This document shows, piece by piece, positions 1-11,600 of a DNA stretch of 64,000 nucleotides. Both the position numbers and the translations under genes were made by a program. Source of the DNA: JADCRZ01 sp031399065 (GTDB lineage Bacteria > Bacteroidota > Bacteroidia > Chitinophagales > Chitinophagaceae); contig JANNOM010000005.1 in assembly GCA_031399065.1 (NCBI GenBank), forward strand, positions 6,751 through 70,750, given 5' to 3'. Position 1 is the stretch's first letter; each line of letters starts with the position of its first letter. The notes under the pieces were generated by a model that was not told the DNA's origin, ran no database searches, and was given only the letters and a program-made list of their open reading frames with translations.

Positions 1-2
1 TT

Positions 3-3000
3 AACGATAGAGAAGTTACGCCTAACACACCGATTATCTCCGCACCTCAATACACCTATGATGTATTTACCATCCAGGGAGAAGGAACAGGAGGCAGTAT
101 TCGTGCTTACCGCAATGAGCTGGGTTATGTAAGAGATAACTATACCACTTCTAAAGATAAAAGCGCGAGTATCGGAGGAGATGTGGGTATCCCCGGGCAA
201 TACGGACTTAATCTAAATAGGATAAAAACGCCGGTGACTATTGGAGAGTGGAACAGCGGCAACAAGCTGAAGGCCGTAATACCATTCAAGGGTGCACAAG
301 GTGGGTTGCATGAAGCTGTTTATTTTCGCAACCCCGGTGAAAGCAGTGTACTGGATGCAGGGCAATACAATCGTTTGGGCGGTATCGACCTGGTGCGGTT
401 TAAGTTAGGAGGCTCGGGATACAATCCAGAAATACTACCAGTGCTTGAACGCTTTTCCAGAACGGGTAGTTTTATGGCAAACCTTAACCTATCCGCTGCA
501 CCGGTCTCTTCCAGGACGAAACGCACCCAGGTGATCAGTTTTCTGACTGCGAAGGAAGCACATGATGTGGGCCTGGACAAGTATATCAAAAGCTACGATC
601 GTGCAGTGGTGCTAAATGATACACTTATTTATGAATCCATTAACCGGGTGAGTGCCCGTCGTAAAGCGCATCATATTTCGCAGATAAATGTGCTGGAAGC
701 AAATGGCAAACGATATGTGTACGGCATACCTGTTTACAATATCACCCAGAGAGATTTTACATTCTCCGTTCAAAACAAGGAAGGCGAGACGGAACAGGAA
801 CAAGGCAAAGTGCAAGTATCTCCGCAGGAGCTGACAACAGGCTCGGCACAGCTAAACACAAACAGCAAGAAGGATGGCTTTCTTCAGATCAGTCAAACGC
901 CTGCTTACGCACACTCTTTTCTTTTATCCGGTTTGTTGTCGCCCGACTATGTAGATATAACAGACAATGGCATTACGGAAGACGATTTGGGAGACGCTAT
1001 TAAATTCAATTACAGCCGCATGAAGAGAGGAGACACTGCGGCCGTGCATAGGTGGCGTACTCCGCTTACACCGGGTAATAAAGCCAACTTCAACGAAGGG
1101 AACCGCTCGGAACTCAAAGATGATAAAGGTATCATATCCTACGGCGAGCGGGAATCCTGGTACACCCATTCCATAGAATCTAAAAATATGATCGCACTCT
1201 TTACCCTGGAGAATCGTGATGACGGTAAAGGTACACTGCATGAATACGGCGGAATAGATGCAGGGGACAGTTCACTGAAGCGGCTGAAACGCATTGACCT
1301 GTATAATAAGGCTGATCTTAAAAAGAATGGGCTTAGCCAGGCGAAGCCGGTAAAGTCGGTGCATTTTGCTTATAGTTACCTGTCATGCCCCGGCACTCCC
1401 GACAATACTACGGGCGGCGGTAAACTTACCCTGGACAGCATCTACTTTACTTTTAACGGGCAGAAAAAAAGCAACAAGAACAAGTACGTGTTTTCCTATG
1501 TAAAGCCTGGGGGAGCTACGAGTGGTGATACTACCGGTAACCCGGTGTACAGTTACAACAGCGCCGATCGATGGGGTACTTATAAACCCCGGAGTCATAA
1601 CCCGGCAAACATGAAAAATGCCGACTATCCCTACTGCCTGCAAGACAAGATACAGAAGCAGCGTATCGATTTGAACGCAGGTGCATGGTCGCTGCAAAAA
1701 GTATTGCTACCCTCCGGAGGGCAGATTGAAGTAAGCTATGAAACCGATGACTATGCATTCGTGCAAAACAGGCGGGCCACTGCCATGCTTACTATAGCAG
1801 GCTTTGGACGCGACTCTGTCACCTATTCCAATAAACTATACGAGGCCTCACCTTCCGCGAACGATAATGATTATGTATTTGTCAAAGTGCCGGAGCGCTG
1901 CATCAACAAACAAGAGGTGTTCAGGAAATACCTGCATGGCAATGCGGGTGGTCAGCTGGCTTTCAGGCTTTCGGTAAATATGCCGAAAGGGGAGGAACTG
2001 CTGACCTCTTACGCCGTGGTGGAGAATTACGGCATCGTAACAGCAGATACCGGAAAAATCTGGTTACGGCTAAAGAAAGTAAATGGCCTGAGTCCCCTGT
2101 CGATTACTGCCCTGGAGTACCTACGTGAGCAACTGCCGGGCCAGGCGTTTCCCGGCTACGACGTATCGGAAAGCGCCGGGCTGAAACAGGTAGGTGATAT
2201 GCTAGTAGGTATGCTGAAATCTTTGCAGAGTGCTTTTCGCGATCCTGTAAATGCCATTCGATCCAGAGCCGGTGCGCAGACTGTTAACGTGGCGCGCAGC
2301 AGTGTGCGGCTTAATGATCCGGACGGTTTCAAATACGGTGGCGGGCACCGCGTTAAAGTGGTGACGCTAAAGGACAACTGGAAAGCCATGACCGGCCAAT
2401 ACACTTCCAGCTACGGACAACAGTATGATTACACGACTACTGAAATTATAGACGGCATTGAGCGGACGGTCAGTAGCGGCGTAGCGTCCTATGAGCCCTC
2501 GATAGGTGCAGAGGAGAATCCCTTTCAGAGCATCGTGCAGGTGTCGGATAAACTGCCTTTGGGACCGGCAAACTATGGATCGGTGGAGATGCCAGTACTC
2601 GATGCCTTCTTTCCAGCTCCTTCTGTAGGCTACAGTAAAGTAACGGTTCGCTCCCTCAGGAAAACGCCGGTAGATACGTCGCTTAAAGTAAGATCGGTGG
2701 TTGGCAAGCAGGTAACGGAATTCTTCACTGCAAAAGACTTCCCCGTTTATTACAGCCATACTTCTCTCGATCCGGGATCAGATAAACAGGCACACGATAA
2801 TAACACGACTGCCTTTTTTTACAAATCGTCTTTTGACAGCCGCGCTCTTTCGCAAGGCTTCCTGGTAGAAACCAACGATATGCACGGTAAAATGAAATCC
2901 CAGGCGTCTTACGCGGAAAATGACGAAAAGACCCCCGTGAATTACACGCGCAACTATTATCGGAACACGGGAAGCAAGGGTTTGAACGAGCAGTTCGACT

Positions 3001-5612
3001 TCGTACATGCTGCTAAAGGAGGAACTATAGAAGCAGGAACAATGGGCATCGACGTGGAACTCATGACAGATACGAGAGAGTTCCTGGTGGCAAGCAGCAG
3101 CCTTGAAATACAGGCGCAACTGGATCTGTTCCCGGTAATCCTCCCCTTCTGGCTACCTTTCATCTGGCCGGTAATAGGCAAAAGCGAAAGTAACTACCGG
3201 GCCGTAACAACCACTAAAGTTGTTACCTACCATAGTGTGTTGGATAGCGTGACGGTGATAGACAAGGGAAGCCAGGTATCTACCAGGAATCTGGTGTATG
3301 ATGCAGAAACGGGGGAAGTAGTGGTGAATCGTACTAATAATGAATTTAAGCAGCCGGTGTATAGCACTACCTATCCGGCTTATTGGGCATACAGCGGTAT
3401 GGGACTGGCGTATAAGAATATAGACGTTATATTATCTGGTATAAATTTTAATGATGGAAGAATATCCAACGCCGGTTTTGATCAAAGTGTGTTTGAAAGT
3501 GGAGATGAATTATATGTAACGAATCAAGGTGCGGGTAGTTCAGGATGCGCTGCTGAATCGGGAATCAACAAGAAGCTGTGGGCTATCGATAAGAATAAGG
3601 ATAATACGCCTTTAACAGTGCCGGTAAAGGATTTGCTGTTTATGGATCTTGAAGGCAATCCGATCAATAAAAATGGCGTTAGTTTTAGAATTATGCGCAG
3701 CGGTAAGCGCAATTTATTAAATGCCAGTATTTCAGTTGTGAAATCTATGGGTAGCCCCATTTCAATCACAGGAAGTATCGCAAAATTGAAAATTGGAAGC
3801 AACAGTAATGTGACTAACGCATCAGCCGTTGAATTTAAAGAGAAATGGCAGGTAGATGCAGATGTAATACGCCGGTATAAAATGGTAAGTAACCCGGTAA
3901 CCTGCTCTATTGATGAAATGGAGGAGTGTAACGGATACCTGGATAAGAGTATCAATCCCTATTGTAAAGGGCTGCTGGGTAATTTCAGATCGCACCGGAA
4001 TATGATTTTTTATGGAAATAGATCAGAATCAGATGCTACACAAGCAACCAACCTCCGCTTGAACGGCTCCCTTATGAATTTTTCACTTTATTGGGATTTT
4101 AACGGATCTAACAATTTAGTTCCGGATGTAGCCAGTTCTAAATGGGTATGGCAAAGCGAAGCCATGCAATTCAATGCCAAAGGCATGGAGCTTGAAACTA
4201 GGGATGCATTAAATATTTATACAGCCGCGCAGTATGGATTTAATAAAGCGATCCCGGTAGCTATTACAAATAACTCCAGATGCAATGAGACCGTCTTTGA
4301 AGGTTTTGAAGATATGTATTATAATGCCGGTATCAACAGGATTGGTGCGGACTCCTGCGCATCCAGGCATATCGATCTTAGCAACTTGCCCAATAGCCGG
4401 ATCCTGAATACCGATACTACCAGTTTGTCTGCGCATAGTGGAAAGTATATGCTAGGCATAAATGCCAATAGCACCAGTACAAAAACGATTAAAGTAGGGA
4501 AGAACGATGACCCGTTTACTCTCGCTTTTCAACTAGATACCGCCAAAGTACTAGCAGACATAGGCGTGAATGTCGAGAATGTTCAAAGGGACCCGGTAGG
4601 CTTAGGGATGGATTTCGGCACAAATAGCACTGCAAATCAAGGAGTGTCCATAATCGTGAATCTGAGTGGCGGTGATACTACGGTGTTTGATGGTTCCGAA
4701 GACATGTATTATACCTACTACTATTATGGCATATCTGTATCGGGTTACTTCGAAGTTAATCAAGACGGGTTTTATTCACTGGGCGAGGACTATTACGAAT
4801 CCAATACGGGTTTACAGCAATACTTTGTCATCACGACTCTTGATGGTCAGTATATTGTCGGAAACAGGGGTAATAATCGTTTGGTAGAATATTGTTTCCC
4901 TAAGGGCATTTATAAAATGACGATTTTTGTTAGCCAGTTCGGCTTAAAGTCATATAACTGCCCTGGCGGCGGCTGTGGCCCTGGAGGCCCCTACAATCTT
5001 GTTTACGGTAGCACGCAATACATGGCCGATGCAGGATTCGTAACTTATCCATTCGCATTGTATCAGTCTGTAAATTTCCAAAATGGATGCATTTCTATCA
5101 AACCTCTAGCAGCAACGAAATCGATGCTTAACCCTGTTTTTGAAGTTCCATCAAACAAGAAGATGCTTTTTAGTGCCTGGGTAAAAGAAGATTGCGGGAA
5201 TGGCACTCCATGCAATAAGACCACCTATGCTGATAATAAAGTAATTATTCAAGGCGTAGAAATGCGGCCCGCTGGTTCTATAATTGACGGCTGGCAGCGC
5301 TATGAAGGAACTTTTACTGTGCCAAATAATACCGATGAAATATCCATGAGTTTCGTTAATAGTAGCAGCAACATGACCTACTTCGATGACATACGGATTC
5401 ATCCCTTTAATGGCAGCATGAAGAGTTTTGTGTACGACCCGATAAATATGAGGCTAAAAGCAGAACTGGATGAAAATAACTATGCCCGGTTTTATGAGTA
5501 CGATGAAGAAGGTACGCTGGTACGCACGAAAGCGGAAACCAAGGAAGGGATCAAAACAATTACGGAGAGCCGGAGCGCGCGGCAGAAGAAGATTACAACG
5601 ATGCAACAGTAA
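3..5612 (+). CDS. Giant surface YD/Rhs-associated protein, 5' partial
   Basis: The reading frame is open from base 3, so the gene starts before the window; the GTG/ATG-like codon near 183 is internal. At least 1869 residues are present. No enzyme motif is recognised. Two things place it in the Bacteroidota Rhs group: a galactose-binding/CBM-like beta-sandwich segment close to the C-terminus (roughly bases 5100-5400, ending FDDIRIHPF), and a final YD-like strand pair (FVYDP, then ARFYEYDEEG) that typically closes the large protein encoded just upstream of Rhs genes in this phylum. The next gene starts 69 bp downstream on the same strand, so co-transcription is likely. The role is inferred to be a cell-surface or secreted partner of the Rhs protein. 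The signal peptide, if any, is outside the window. Confidence 0.75.
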   Translation, partial: NDREVTPNTPIISAPQYTYDVFTIQGEGTGGSIRAYRNELGYVRDNYTTSKDKSASIGGDVGIPGQYGLNLNRIKTPVTIGEWNSGNKLKAVIPFKGAQGGLHEAVYFRNPGESSVLDAGQYNRLGGIDLVRFKLGGSGYNPEILPVLERFSRTGSFMANLNLSAAPVSSRTKRTQVISFLTAKEAHDVGLDKYIKSYDRAVVLNDTLIYESINRVSARRKAHHISQINVLEANGKRYVYGIPVYNITQRDFTFSVQNKEGETEQEQGKVQVSPQELTTGSAQLNTNSKKDGFLQISQTPAYAHSFLLSGLLSPDYVDITDNGITEDDLGDAIKFNYSRMKRGDTAAVHRWRTPLTPGNKANFNEGNRSELKDDKGIISYGERESWYTHSIESKNMIALFTLENRDDGKGTLHEYGGIDAGDSSLKRLKRIDLYNKADLKKNGLSQAKPVKSVHFAYSYLSCPGTPDNTTGGGKLTLDSIYFTFNGQKKSNKNKYVFSYVKPGGATSGDTTGNPVYSYNSADRWGTYKPRSHNPANMKNADYPYCLQDKIQKQRIDLNAGAWSLQKVLLPSGGQIEVSYETDDYAFVQNRRATAMLTIAGFGRDSVTYSNKLYEASPSANDNDYVFVKVPERCINKQEVFRKYLHGNAGGQLAFRLSVNMPKGEELLTSYAVVENYGIVTADTGKIWLRLKKVNGLSPLSITALEYLREQLPGQAFPGYDVSESAGLKQVGDMLVGMLKSLQSAFRDPVNAIRSRAGAQTVNVARSSVRLNDPDGFKYGGGHRVKVVTLKDNWKAMTGQYTSSYGQQYDYTTTEIIDGIERTVSSGVASYEPSIGAEENPFQSIVQVSDKLPLGPANYGSVEMPVLDAFFPAPSVGYSKVTVRSLRKTPVDTSLKVRSVVGKQVTEFFTAKDFPVYYSHTSLDPGSDKQAHDNNTTAFFYKSSFDSRALSQGFLVETNDMHGKMKSQASYAENDEKTPVNYTRNYYRNTGSKGLNEQFDFVHAAKGGTIEAGTMGIDVELMTDTREFLVASSSLEIQAQLDLFPVILPFWLPFIWPVIGKSESNYRAVTTTKVVTYHSVLDSVTVIDKGSQVSTRNLVYDAETGEVVVNRTNNEFKQPVYSTTYPAYWAYSGMGLAYKNIDVILSGINFNDGRISNAGFDQSVFESGDELYVTNQGAGSSGCAAESGINKKLWAIDKNKDNTPLTVPVKDLLFMDLEGNPINKNGVSFRIMRSGKRNLLNASISVVKSMGSPISITGSIAKLKIGSNSNVTNASAVEFKEKWQVDADVIRRYKMVSNPVTCSIDEMEECNGYLDKSINPYCKGLLGNFRSHRNMIFYGNRSESDATQATNLRLNGSLMNFSLYWDFNGSNNLVPDVASSKWVWQSEAMQFNAKGMELETRDALNIYTAAQYGFNKAIPVAITNNSRCNETVFEGFEDMYYNAGINRIGADSCASRHIDLSNLPNSRILNTDTTSLSAHSGKYMLGINANSTSTKTIKVGKNDDPFTLAFQLDTAKVLADIGVNVENVQRDPVGLGMDFGTNSTANQGVSIIVNLSGGDTTVFDGSEDMYYTYYYYGISVSGYFEVNQDGFYSLGEDYYESNTGLQQYFVITTLDGQYIVGNRGNNRLVEYCFPKGIYKMTIFVSQFGLKSYNCPGGGCGPGGPYNLVYGSTQYMADAGFVTYPFALYQSVNFQNGCISIKPLAATKSMLNPVFEVPSNKKMLFSAWVKEDCGNGTPCNKTTYADNKVIIQGVEMRPAGSIIDGWQRYEGTFTVPNNTDEISMSFVNSSSNMTYFDDIRIHPFNGSMKSFVYDPINMRLKAELDENNYARFYEYDEEGTLVRTKAETKEGIKTITESRSARQKKITTMQQ

Positions 5613-5681
5613 AATACAACTGCGCAGGATGATCATTACAAAATAACAACTATCGGCTTTGATAGTATCAATATTTAAATT

Positions 5682-8600
5682 ATGATTTTACAGAATATTT
5701 TATCAGTTGCATCAGGGGCATCGGCTTTGGGGTTTAGAAGCAGAATGTGTCTGTATTCCATCTGCATCTTGTTACTGATGTCGGCAAGGCTCGATCTGCT
5801 CGCGCAGGAGGATGGCGGGCTGGATAAAAGCCCTGCATCCGTAAGTAGTACCGGTGCTGCCCTGGCTACCAATGCCGTTTTACCCGCGCTTAATTATACC
5901 CCCGGCACGGAGCAAAGTCGGAAAATACATAACATTATTACGTTTGGGATATTAGAAGAATCCGTTGCCTATTTGCCAGAAGATTTTACGGCAAATATTA
6001 CGGTTAAAATTAAGTACGGACATGCATCGAACAGCACCCAGGAGGTGCAGCAGACACTGCAGGTGACCTATAATAAAGCGCAGGGCGTCAAGTACAATGC
6101 ACGTAACTATTTCAGCTTTAATGATGCGGAGTATGTGGAAGTGACTATAATAACCGCCCCGGCTGGTGCCATACTTTCTAACGGGGTGGCTGTAAAAGAT
6201 GTGCTACGATTACAGAACGAAATGCGCGTTACGTGCTATTATAGCCCAAACATGCAGGCGATAGTTCCCCAATTACAAGCGCCTATTGCATCTCCAGATG
6301 AACTGAAATTACAATGGAACAGCCTTGCTTCTCAGCAGAATAATAGCGTGCAGGTAGAATGGACCTGGCTGGAGCAGGAGCTTCAGAACAATTTTTTCAA
6401 GAGTACAGGACCGGGGCTCGATTTTGACCGGCTTTTCAAGAACAACTCAACAAGGATCGACCTCTCTGTTTCCGCTACCAGTTATAGCGTTCCACTGTTC
6501 TATGATGGAATCGGGAAATTATATTACCGGGTAAGAGCGTCAAATAAAACAATCAATGGTTCTCGTATCGATGGGCCCTGGAGTGCAGTGGATAGCTTTA
6601 GTTTTTCAGGACATAGCGATAGCCTTAACTGGCAGGTAAGTACCTCGTATGCTGAAGAAGGAAAGCGCAAAACAGTGATCCAGTATTTAGATGGGTCGCT
6701 GAGAAGCCGGCAAACGGTTACCAAGGATAATGTAACATTAACGACAGTAAGTGCTGAAACGTTTTACGACAGCGAGGGCCGGCCCGCAGTGCAGGTATTG
6801 CCTGCTCCCGGCATGAACACTATAGTTAATTACACGAAGAACCTGAACCGGTTCAATGGTCAGGCAATGAATGAAGATCCTACGGCATATTTTGACCTGG
6901 TGCCCAAGAACCAACCGGGAAACGCTACACCGCCGCTAAGTAATACCAACAGCGCAGCGGCTAATTATTACAGTACGTCTAACCCCGATCCTGATGCTGT
7001 AAACGGATTGCATCGGAATATTCCAAATGCAGAAGGCTATCCTTATACGGTAACCCGGTACACTCCTGACGGTACGGGTCGCATATCAGCGCAAAGTGGT
7101 GCAGGTACTGCTTTTAAAATGGGCAGCACCCGCGAGACCAAATACTTTTATGGGTCGGCGGCACAGGAAGAACTGGATGGCCTTTTCGGTACGGAAGTGG
7201 GCAACTACACGCACTACTTCAAGAACATGGTAAAGGATGCGAACGGGCAAATGAGTGTAAGCTATGTAGATATGCACGGCCGTACCATTGCCACTGCACT
7301 GGCAGGTGATTCCACTGCCGGTATGCAGGCGTTGCCAATCAACAGTGCCGACTATCCCAACCAGGCAGGCAGCGTACTTACGAGAAACCTGCTGGACGAG
7401 AACACCAATGTTGTTCGTGGCAACACGATAGAATCGATCAACAGCATCCTGGTGCCTGCGCTGTCCGGTTATAATTTCCGGTATGAGGTAACTCCCCAGG
7501 CGCTCGAACTGGTTCGCTGCAACAACAATGTGCCCTTGTACTATGATTGTATGTACGACCTGGAGATTACACTCACGGATGAATCCGGCGATTCGCCGCC
7601 CATTGTTCGCCGGTTCAATAATGTAAACCTGTCTGCCGACGATACAAGTAGTACTGCGGTAAAGGCTTTTACGGACGAACAATTTGGCGGTACTATTTCG
7701 TCTGTTTCCTATAATGCCGGCACTGGCAGGAACGTAATCACGTTTAATATACCGCTTGTGGCAGGCTCGTATTCCGTCCGCAAAACCCTCAAAGTAAGCG
7801 AGGCCTCTCTCGAAAAGTACAAGCAGCAGTATCCGGCGAAGGGGCTTTGCAAAACGGAGCAGGAATTACGGGATTCGGTGTACACAGTTTTAAGAACTGC
7901 TTCAGGTTGCGATGTGCCGGTATCAGTTACGCCTTGCGCATCCTGCGAGGCATCACTGGGCACTTATACTTCCTATAAGTCTGTAATTGCCCAGGAAAGC
8001 ACAACATACGGTACTGCATTGCCTTCAGAAGAAGCGCTGCGGCGGGCTTATATAGCCGATTCTGTTAATTGCAAAACGCTTTGCGGCAACGTTTCTCACC
8101 GGCTTGAACTGATTCGATTGCAAATGCTGGCAGACATGATGCCCTACACCGGACAGTATGCGCTGGAAATAGGTACTGAATCAACTATGTATCATAAATA
8201 TGATATTTTTTCTACTATAAATACAAGTACCCAGCCTTTCTATCGCTTGCGAGGTAGCCCACGTGATAAATATTACTATAACAATGACTATAAGGTGGAT
8301 TCGGCTGTTCATTCAGATGCCGCTGCGCCTTACGCGAAGCTGGATACGATGTCAACAGATGTTTTCAGCGGCCTTTTCATTGCTCCCTGGGCGGAGACAC
8401 TGCTTCCCAGGCATCCGGAGTATGCTAAACTGGTTTTTGCAGAAAACAACCTGAAGCCGGTTTTCGACTGGATAGAGAACTTCAACATGGTGAAGACATA
8501 CCAGGAAGCGGTGAACGGCAATTTTCTGATTACATCCGCCAGCTTTGGCCCTTCGCCTACGGATCCTTTCTTCGTTGCTGCACCTGGTAAAAAGCAAGCG

Positions 8601-11600
8601 ATGGACAGTATCGTTACTGGTACCCGCTATTACAATGGCCTTAATCTCTGGAAGCTGGCAGTAGGGGATGTGCTTTGTAAAACGGAAACCAATGCAGGAA
8701 ACCGGGATCTATGCTACACTAACATAGGGCAGCCACCTTACAACAATCTCACCACCGCTCAACGGGATCTTGCCTGGAATCGATTTAAAGGTCTATACAG
8801 TGCCGTTCGCGATTCGATGCTGATGCAATACATCGATGAAAGCAGTCCGTTAACGGATGCTGGCGCTCTCATAGGGCAAGGTTACCGGTTACATTTCATC
8901 AAAAACAGTCAACTGGGGCAACAGCCCGACTGGGACTGGTATCCCGACGTACCTGGCAAGGGCCCAAATGTGTCTGTTGAAACGGAGGCCGCCGCAGTGT
9001 ATGCAAGTCGTTGCTCCAGTTATATCGATCAGTGGAGACGTTCTTTATTGCAGTGTCCCGCTGTGGCTGCGTTAGACAGTACTACACAGGCCAATCTTCT
9101 TCAGGCAGCTACGAGTGGCATGGTTGCGGTATGCCAGAAAGGTACGGATGCTGCCAATGCTTATGGCGCTTCTACGGTGGCTCCCAATACTCCTTTCGAT
9201 GGCTCACCCCGCAGTTTCGAGGAAGTGATCAATAATGTTTTCACGAGCTATGGTATAGCCAGGGATGCCTATTGTAACCCGTTTCTTATAGAAGTACCCA
9301 AGCCTAATGGCAAGGACGCTCTTCTCACCAAAAGCTATGTTGCAGCAATAGACACCTGCATCTGTTCCCAATACGATAAAATTAAGTTACAGGCGCAATC
9401 AGCGGGTTACGACATTTATAATTTAGGTAGTCTCAATAACTACCTGAAGTTAACGTACAAGGATACGCTTACGCCGGTGTTATATGCAGCTTTTTCGCAT
9501 TGCAACGAGTTGATAGTGAGGGTATGTCCTGGAACAGGCGGTGGCACATTTGCCGCCCTGGCTGCTGCCAATCCCGGTAATTGCTACGATTCCGTAACTA
9601 CTTATCCAATAAATCCAGGTCAGCCGATGCCCGAGTTCTTAACCTGCGGCTTCACCGCCAATAGCCGTTGTATTTCCTGCAATGTGTTGAGTTCTCTCGT
9701 TACACAGTTTAAATCCTACTTCAATGCCCCTTATAATACCGCTCCGTTCTTCGGCGGCAATACTGTCGATTCGGCGCAACTGGTATATAACAACTTATTT
9801 GCGCGCTTTGTCAATTTCAGAACGGGCCTGCAATATAGCTGGATGGATTATGCGAAGGCGGCACTGGGTGTTTCCTGTAATCTTGCCAACTATGCGTCCA
9901 ATGGAAGCCAGTTACAGACTGTTCTATGTTCCGAACAGGCTTTAAATGATACTACCGGCTGGTTCGTGCCAACGGGGCCCTGTGAAGCGATTTATGATAT
10001 GGCCGTTCATTTTGCCAGCGAGGTTTACAAGACTCGCCAGGAACAACTGCTGGCTGATGTAGAAGCGCAGTACCGGCAAAAGAGCCAGGAGATTAAGAAT
10101 ACAGAGGTATTCAACGTTACCTATACGAGCAAGGAATACCACTACACGTTGTATTATTACGATATGGCGGGCAATCTGGTGAAGACGGTGCCTCCAAAAG
10201 GAGTTCGACCTGCTTTTCGGGTTACGTATACGGACAGCATCAAGGCAGCCCGTGCAGCAGAAACATTCCTGGTTCCAGCGCATGAACTGGCCACCAACTA
10301 CCGGTATAATAGTCTTAACCAGGTGGTTGCTCAGAAAACACCGGATGCGGGCGTCTCTTTTTTCTGGTACGACCGACTGGGAAGACTGGCGGTGAGCCGG
10401 AACGCGAAACAAACGACTGAGGGAACCTACAGTTATACGTTGTATGATGTACTCGGAAGGATCGTGGAAGTAGGTCAGAAGCCGCATACGACTGCTATGA
10501 CGCAACTTGTCAGTCAGGATGCAACGGCGCTCAACAACTGGATCTTTACTTCCGGCAGCACACGGTCGCAGCTTACACGTACAGTGTATGATGTGGCGTA
10601 TGATCCGCTGCTGACTCCGGAGTTAACACCGCTTATTACCCAGCAGCATCTTCGCAACAGGGTAAGCTATACTTGTGTGCAGCAGCTGGCTACCCAAACC
10701 ATTCATGACGCAGCGACCTATTATACCTATGATATTCACGGGAATGTAGATACCCTTGTTCAGGATTATAAAGCCTTCAGTACTTCGGTTAACGATCTGG
10801 CCAACCGGTTTAAACGGATCACTTATAAGTACGACTTAATCAGTGGCAAGGTGAATAGTGTGAACTATCAGCCAAATATGATAGATGCTTTTTACCACCG
10901 GTACGATTATGACGCCAGCAACCGGATCACCGCTGTATTTACCAGCCGCGACCAGATCGTGTGGGACCGGGACGCCGCCTACCTGTATTATAAACATGGC
11001 CCCCTGGCACGCACCGTTCTGGGTGGTCAATCGGTGCAAGGCATTGACTATACCTACACCCTTCAGGGGTGGCTGAAAAGCACGAATTTCTTAGCTGCCG
11101 GTTCGGGCAGCGGCAGCTCCTTTGCTGCCCCCGAAGCGTTCCCGGTAGCAAGAGACGCTTTCGATTTTAGCCTGCATTATTACAGCGGCGACTATAAGCC
11201 GCTGAGCGGAGGCAGTTCTCCCGCGGTGCTGCCTGCCTTACAAACGGCAGCCGCTCCGCTCTATAACGGTAACATTGCGGCGATGGCCGTAAACATTCCC
11301 CGGCTGGGCAGCGTGAAAGTGTATAATTTTCACTATGACCAGTTGAACCGCCTGGTGAAGCAGGATGCCTATAACGGGTTGAACAGCGTTACGGGTGTAT
11401 TTACACCCGGAAGCCTACTGGATTACAAGGAGCGCATCAGTTATGACCCGAATGGTAATATCATTACCTACCTTAGAAACGGCGTCACCAGCGGAGGCAA
11501 GCAGGCGGGGATGGACAGCCTGACCTATAGCTACTACCCCCAAACCAACCAGTTGAAGCATATTGCCGATAACGTGAACTATACCGGTAATTACACGAAC

